Below the pieces are notes generated by a model. It worked only from the letters and a program-made list of their open reading frames with translations, was not told the origin of the DNA and did not search any database. A stretch of DNA of 7,311 bases from Actinomycetes bacterium (GTDB lineage: Bacteria; Actinomycetota; Actinomycetes; Actinomycetales; Dermabacteraceae). The stretch spans positions 1 to 7,311 of the forward strand of contig JAEWEZ010000167.1 of NCBI GenBank assembly GCA_023389045.1, written 5' to 3'. Positions 6,384 through 7,311 of the stretch are shown here, one piece after another (the stretch's first letter is position 1; every line of letters begins with the position of its first letter). Position numbers and translations under genes: made by a program.

Positions 6384-6439
6384 GATCACACCGACTGCGA
6401 TCCCCGTCGGCGGAACCTCGGCGGCTCCATGCCGGCTCG
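6384..6439. other. Short convergent intergenic gap
   Basis: These 56 bases separate two converging stop codons. Only a weak dyad is visible, CCGAC (6391-6395) with GTCGG (6406-6410), plus a TCGGCGG direct repeat at 6407-6413 and 6418-6424. I see no convincing terminator here. Confidence 0.5.
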
Positions 6440-7306
6440 TCAGCGCGCCCGGATCATGCCCTCCTGGGTGACGGTCGCGACCAGCTCACCCTCCCGAGTG
6501 AACAGCTGCCCCTGCGTGAGCCCGCGCCCACCCGAGGCAGCGGGGGAGCGAGTGACGAACAGCAGCCAGTCGTCGGCCGGCACATGCCGATGCCACCAGA
6601 TCGCATGGTTGATCGTTGCCATGCGCAGCCCCGGGGTGATCCAGCTCAGGCCGTGGCGGCGCAGAATCGGTTCAAAGGGGGTGTAGTCGCTCGCGTAGGC
6701 GAGCACCGCATCATGCATGAGACCGGGCCCGTTGACGGGGCGTGCCGCCCGCATCCACACCATCTGGGTGTCGCTGCCACTGCCATCGGGCCGCAGATAG
6801 ATCGGATCGGTCACGTGCCGGATATCGATCGGCCGCTGCGTGGCCCAGTAACGCGCCACCGGATGGTCAATCCCGGCGAGCACCTGCGCGGTGGTCGGCA
6901 GGTCTTCGGGAGCGGGTGCCTCCGGTGCCTGCTCCGCATGGTCAAGCCCGCCTTGCTGCTCTTGGAAGGAGCCGGTCATGGCCAGGATGGTGCGTTCGCC
7001 ACCGTCATCGGTTCCCTGCACGGCCAGCACTCGCCGCACAGAAAACGACCCGCCATCGCGCAGGGAATCCACGCGGAAACGAATCGGGCGGCTCGGATCG
7101 CCGGGGGAGAGGAAGTAGGCGTACAGCGAGTGCACCGAGCGGCCCTCGGGGGCAGTGCGGCCCGCAGCGATAAGCGCCTGCCCCATCACCTGACCGCCGA
7201 ACACATGCCCACCCGGCTGGGGAGCGGAGTCGCCCTCGAACGCGGCGACCTGCACCGCGGAGGGTGCGGGGTCCTCCGTGATCGGACGCAGATCCAGCAG
7301 TTCCAC
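6440..7306 (-). CDS. tesB: Acyl-CoA thioesterase II
   Basis: The product hydrolyses acyl-CoA thioesters to free fatty acid and CoA in the cytoplasm (TesB family, two fused hot-dog domains). It has 288 residues, against 286 for E. coli TesB. The first hot-dog domain holds HVFGGQVMGQAL (34-45), and SVHSLYAYFLSPGD follows. The second holds ASDYTPFEPIL with Asp207, ATINHAIWWHR with Thr231 and VTQEGMIR with Gln281. These correspond to the E. coli catalytic residues Asp204, Thr228 and Gln278 at a constant offset of three. The start is a GTG at 7306, only five bases from the window edge, so its ribosome binding site cannot be seen and a slightly earlier start outside the window is possible. Nothing looks truncated. 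It converges on the binding-protein gene with no sign of functional linkage. Confidence 0.95.
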   Translation of the reverse strand: MELLDLRPITEDPAPSAVQVAAFEGDSAPQPGGHVFGGQVMGQALIAAGRTAPEGRSVHSLYAYFLSPGDPSRPIRFRVDSLRDGGSFSVRRVLAVQGTDDGGERTILAMTGSFQEQQGGLDHAEQAPEAPAPEDLPTTAQVLAGIDHPVARYWATQRPIDIRHVTDPIYLRPDGSGSDTQMVWMRAARPVNGPGLMHDAVLAYASDYTPFEPILRRHGLSWITPGLRMATINHAIWWHRHVPADDWLLFVTRSPAASGGRGLTQGQLFTREGELVATVTQEGMIRAR

Positions 7307-7311
7307 AAGAG

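Noticed and set aside
4983..6389. A 468-codon open frame on the minus strand opposite the binding-protein gene
   Set aside because: Same codon-register antisense effect. The + strand protein has a signal peptide, lipobox and family motifs and a good ribosome site; the antisense product has none.
1..7311. CRISPR arrays, insertion sequences, prophage or toxin-antitoxin genes
   Set aside because: No regularly spaced repeats, transposase-like or phage-like motifs were seen in any frame; the window reads as ordinary chromosomal genes.

Overview
The window is high-GC, densely coding bacterial DNA and looks actinobacterial. The clues are the GC-biased codons, GTG starts next to GGAAGG-type ribosome binding sites, a mycobacterial-type alpha-glucan phosphorylase, a SigK/RskA-like regulator and a Tat-type lipoprotein. 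A Micrococcales genus (for example a Dermabacteraceae member) is a plausible guess, but I cannot fix the genus from the sequence alone.

Layout. At the left edge is the 3' end of an unidentified + strand gene (2-55), closed by a perfect 19-bp terminator hairpin (91-134). That hairpin also lies downstream of the converging minus-strand gene at 205-1902. This minus gene is the most interesting item: one 565-residue protein that reads as an ECF sigma-factor-like region, an RskA-type anti-sigma domain, a long Pro/Ser/Gln linker, one transmembrane helix and an RskA-like extracytoplasmic domain. It is in effect a SigK-RskA pair fused into one chain, and its sigma half is degenerate. A divergent intergenic region of lower GC (1903-2326), carrying several inverted repeats, separates it from glgP.

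glgP (2327-4888, +) encodes a complete alpha-glucan (glycogen/maltodextrin) phosphorylase with its PLP lysine and phosphate-site residues present. Two strong hairpins fill the gap that follows (4903-4922 and 4966-5003). Next is a sugar-ABC-type solute-binding lipoprotein with a Tat-like signal peptide and lipobox (5052-6383, +), which has no permease or ATPase genes in the window. A convergent minus-strand acyl-CoA thioesterase II (tesB, 6440-7306) closes the window. Its GTG start lies only 5 bases from the right edge, but its length and motif spacing match full-length family members.

Functionally, glgP (intracellular alpha-glucan breakdown) and the binding protein (probable carbohydrate capture at the cell surface) may be loosely linked. 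The sigma/anti-sigma fusion suggests a membrane-tethered regulator whose target is unknown. tesB appears unrelated housekeeping lipid metabolism.
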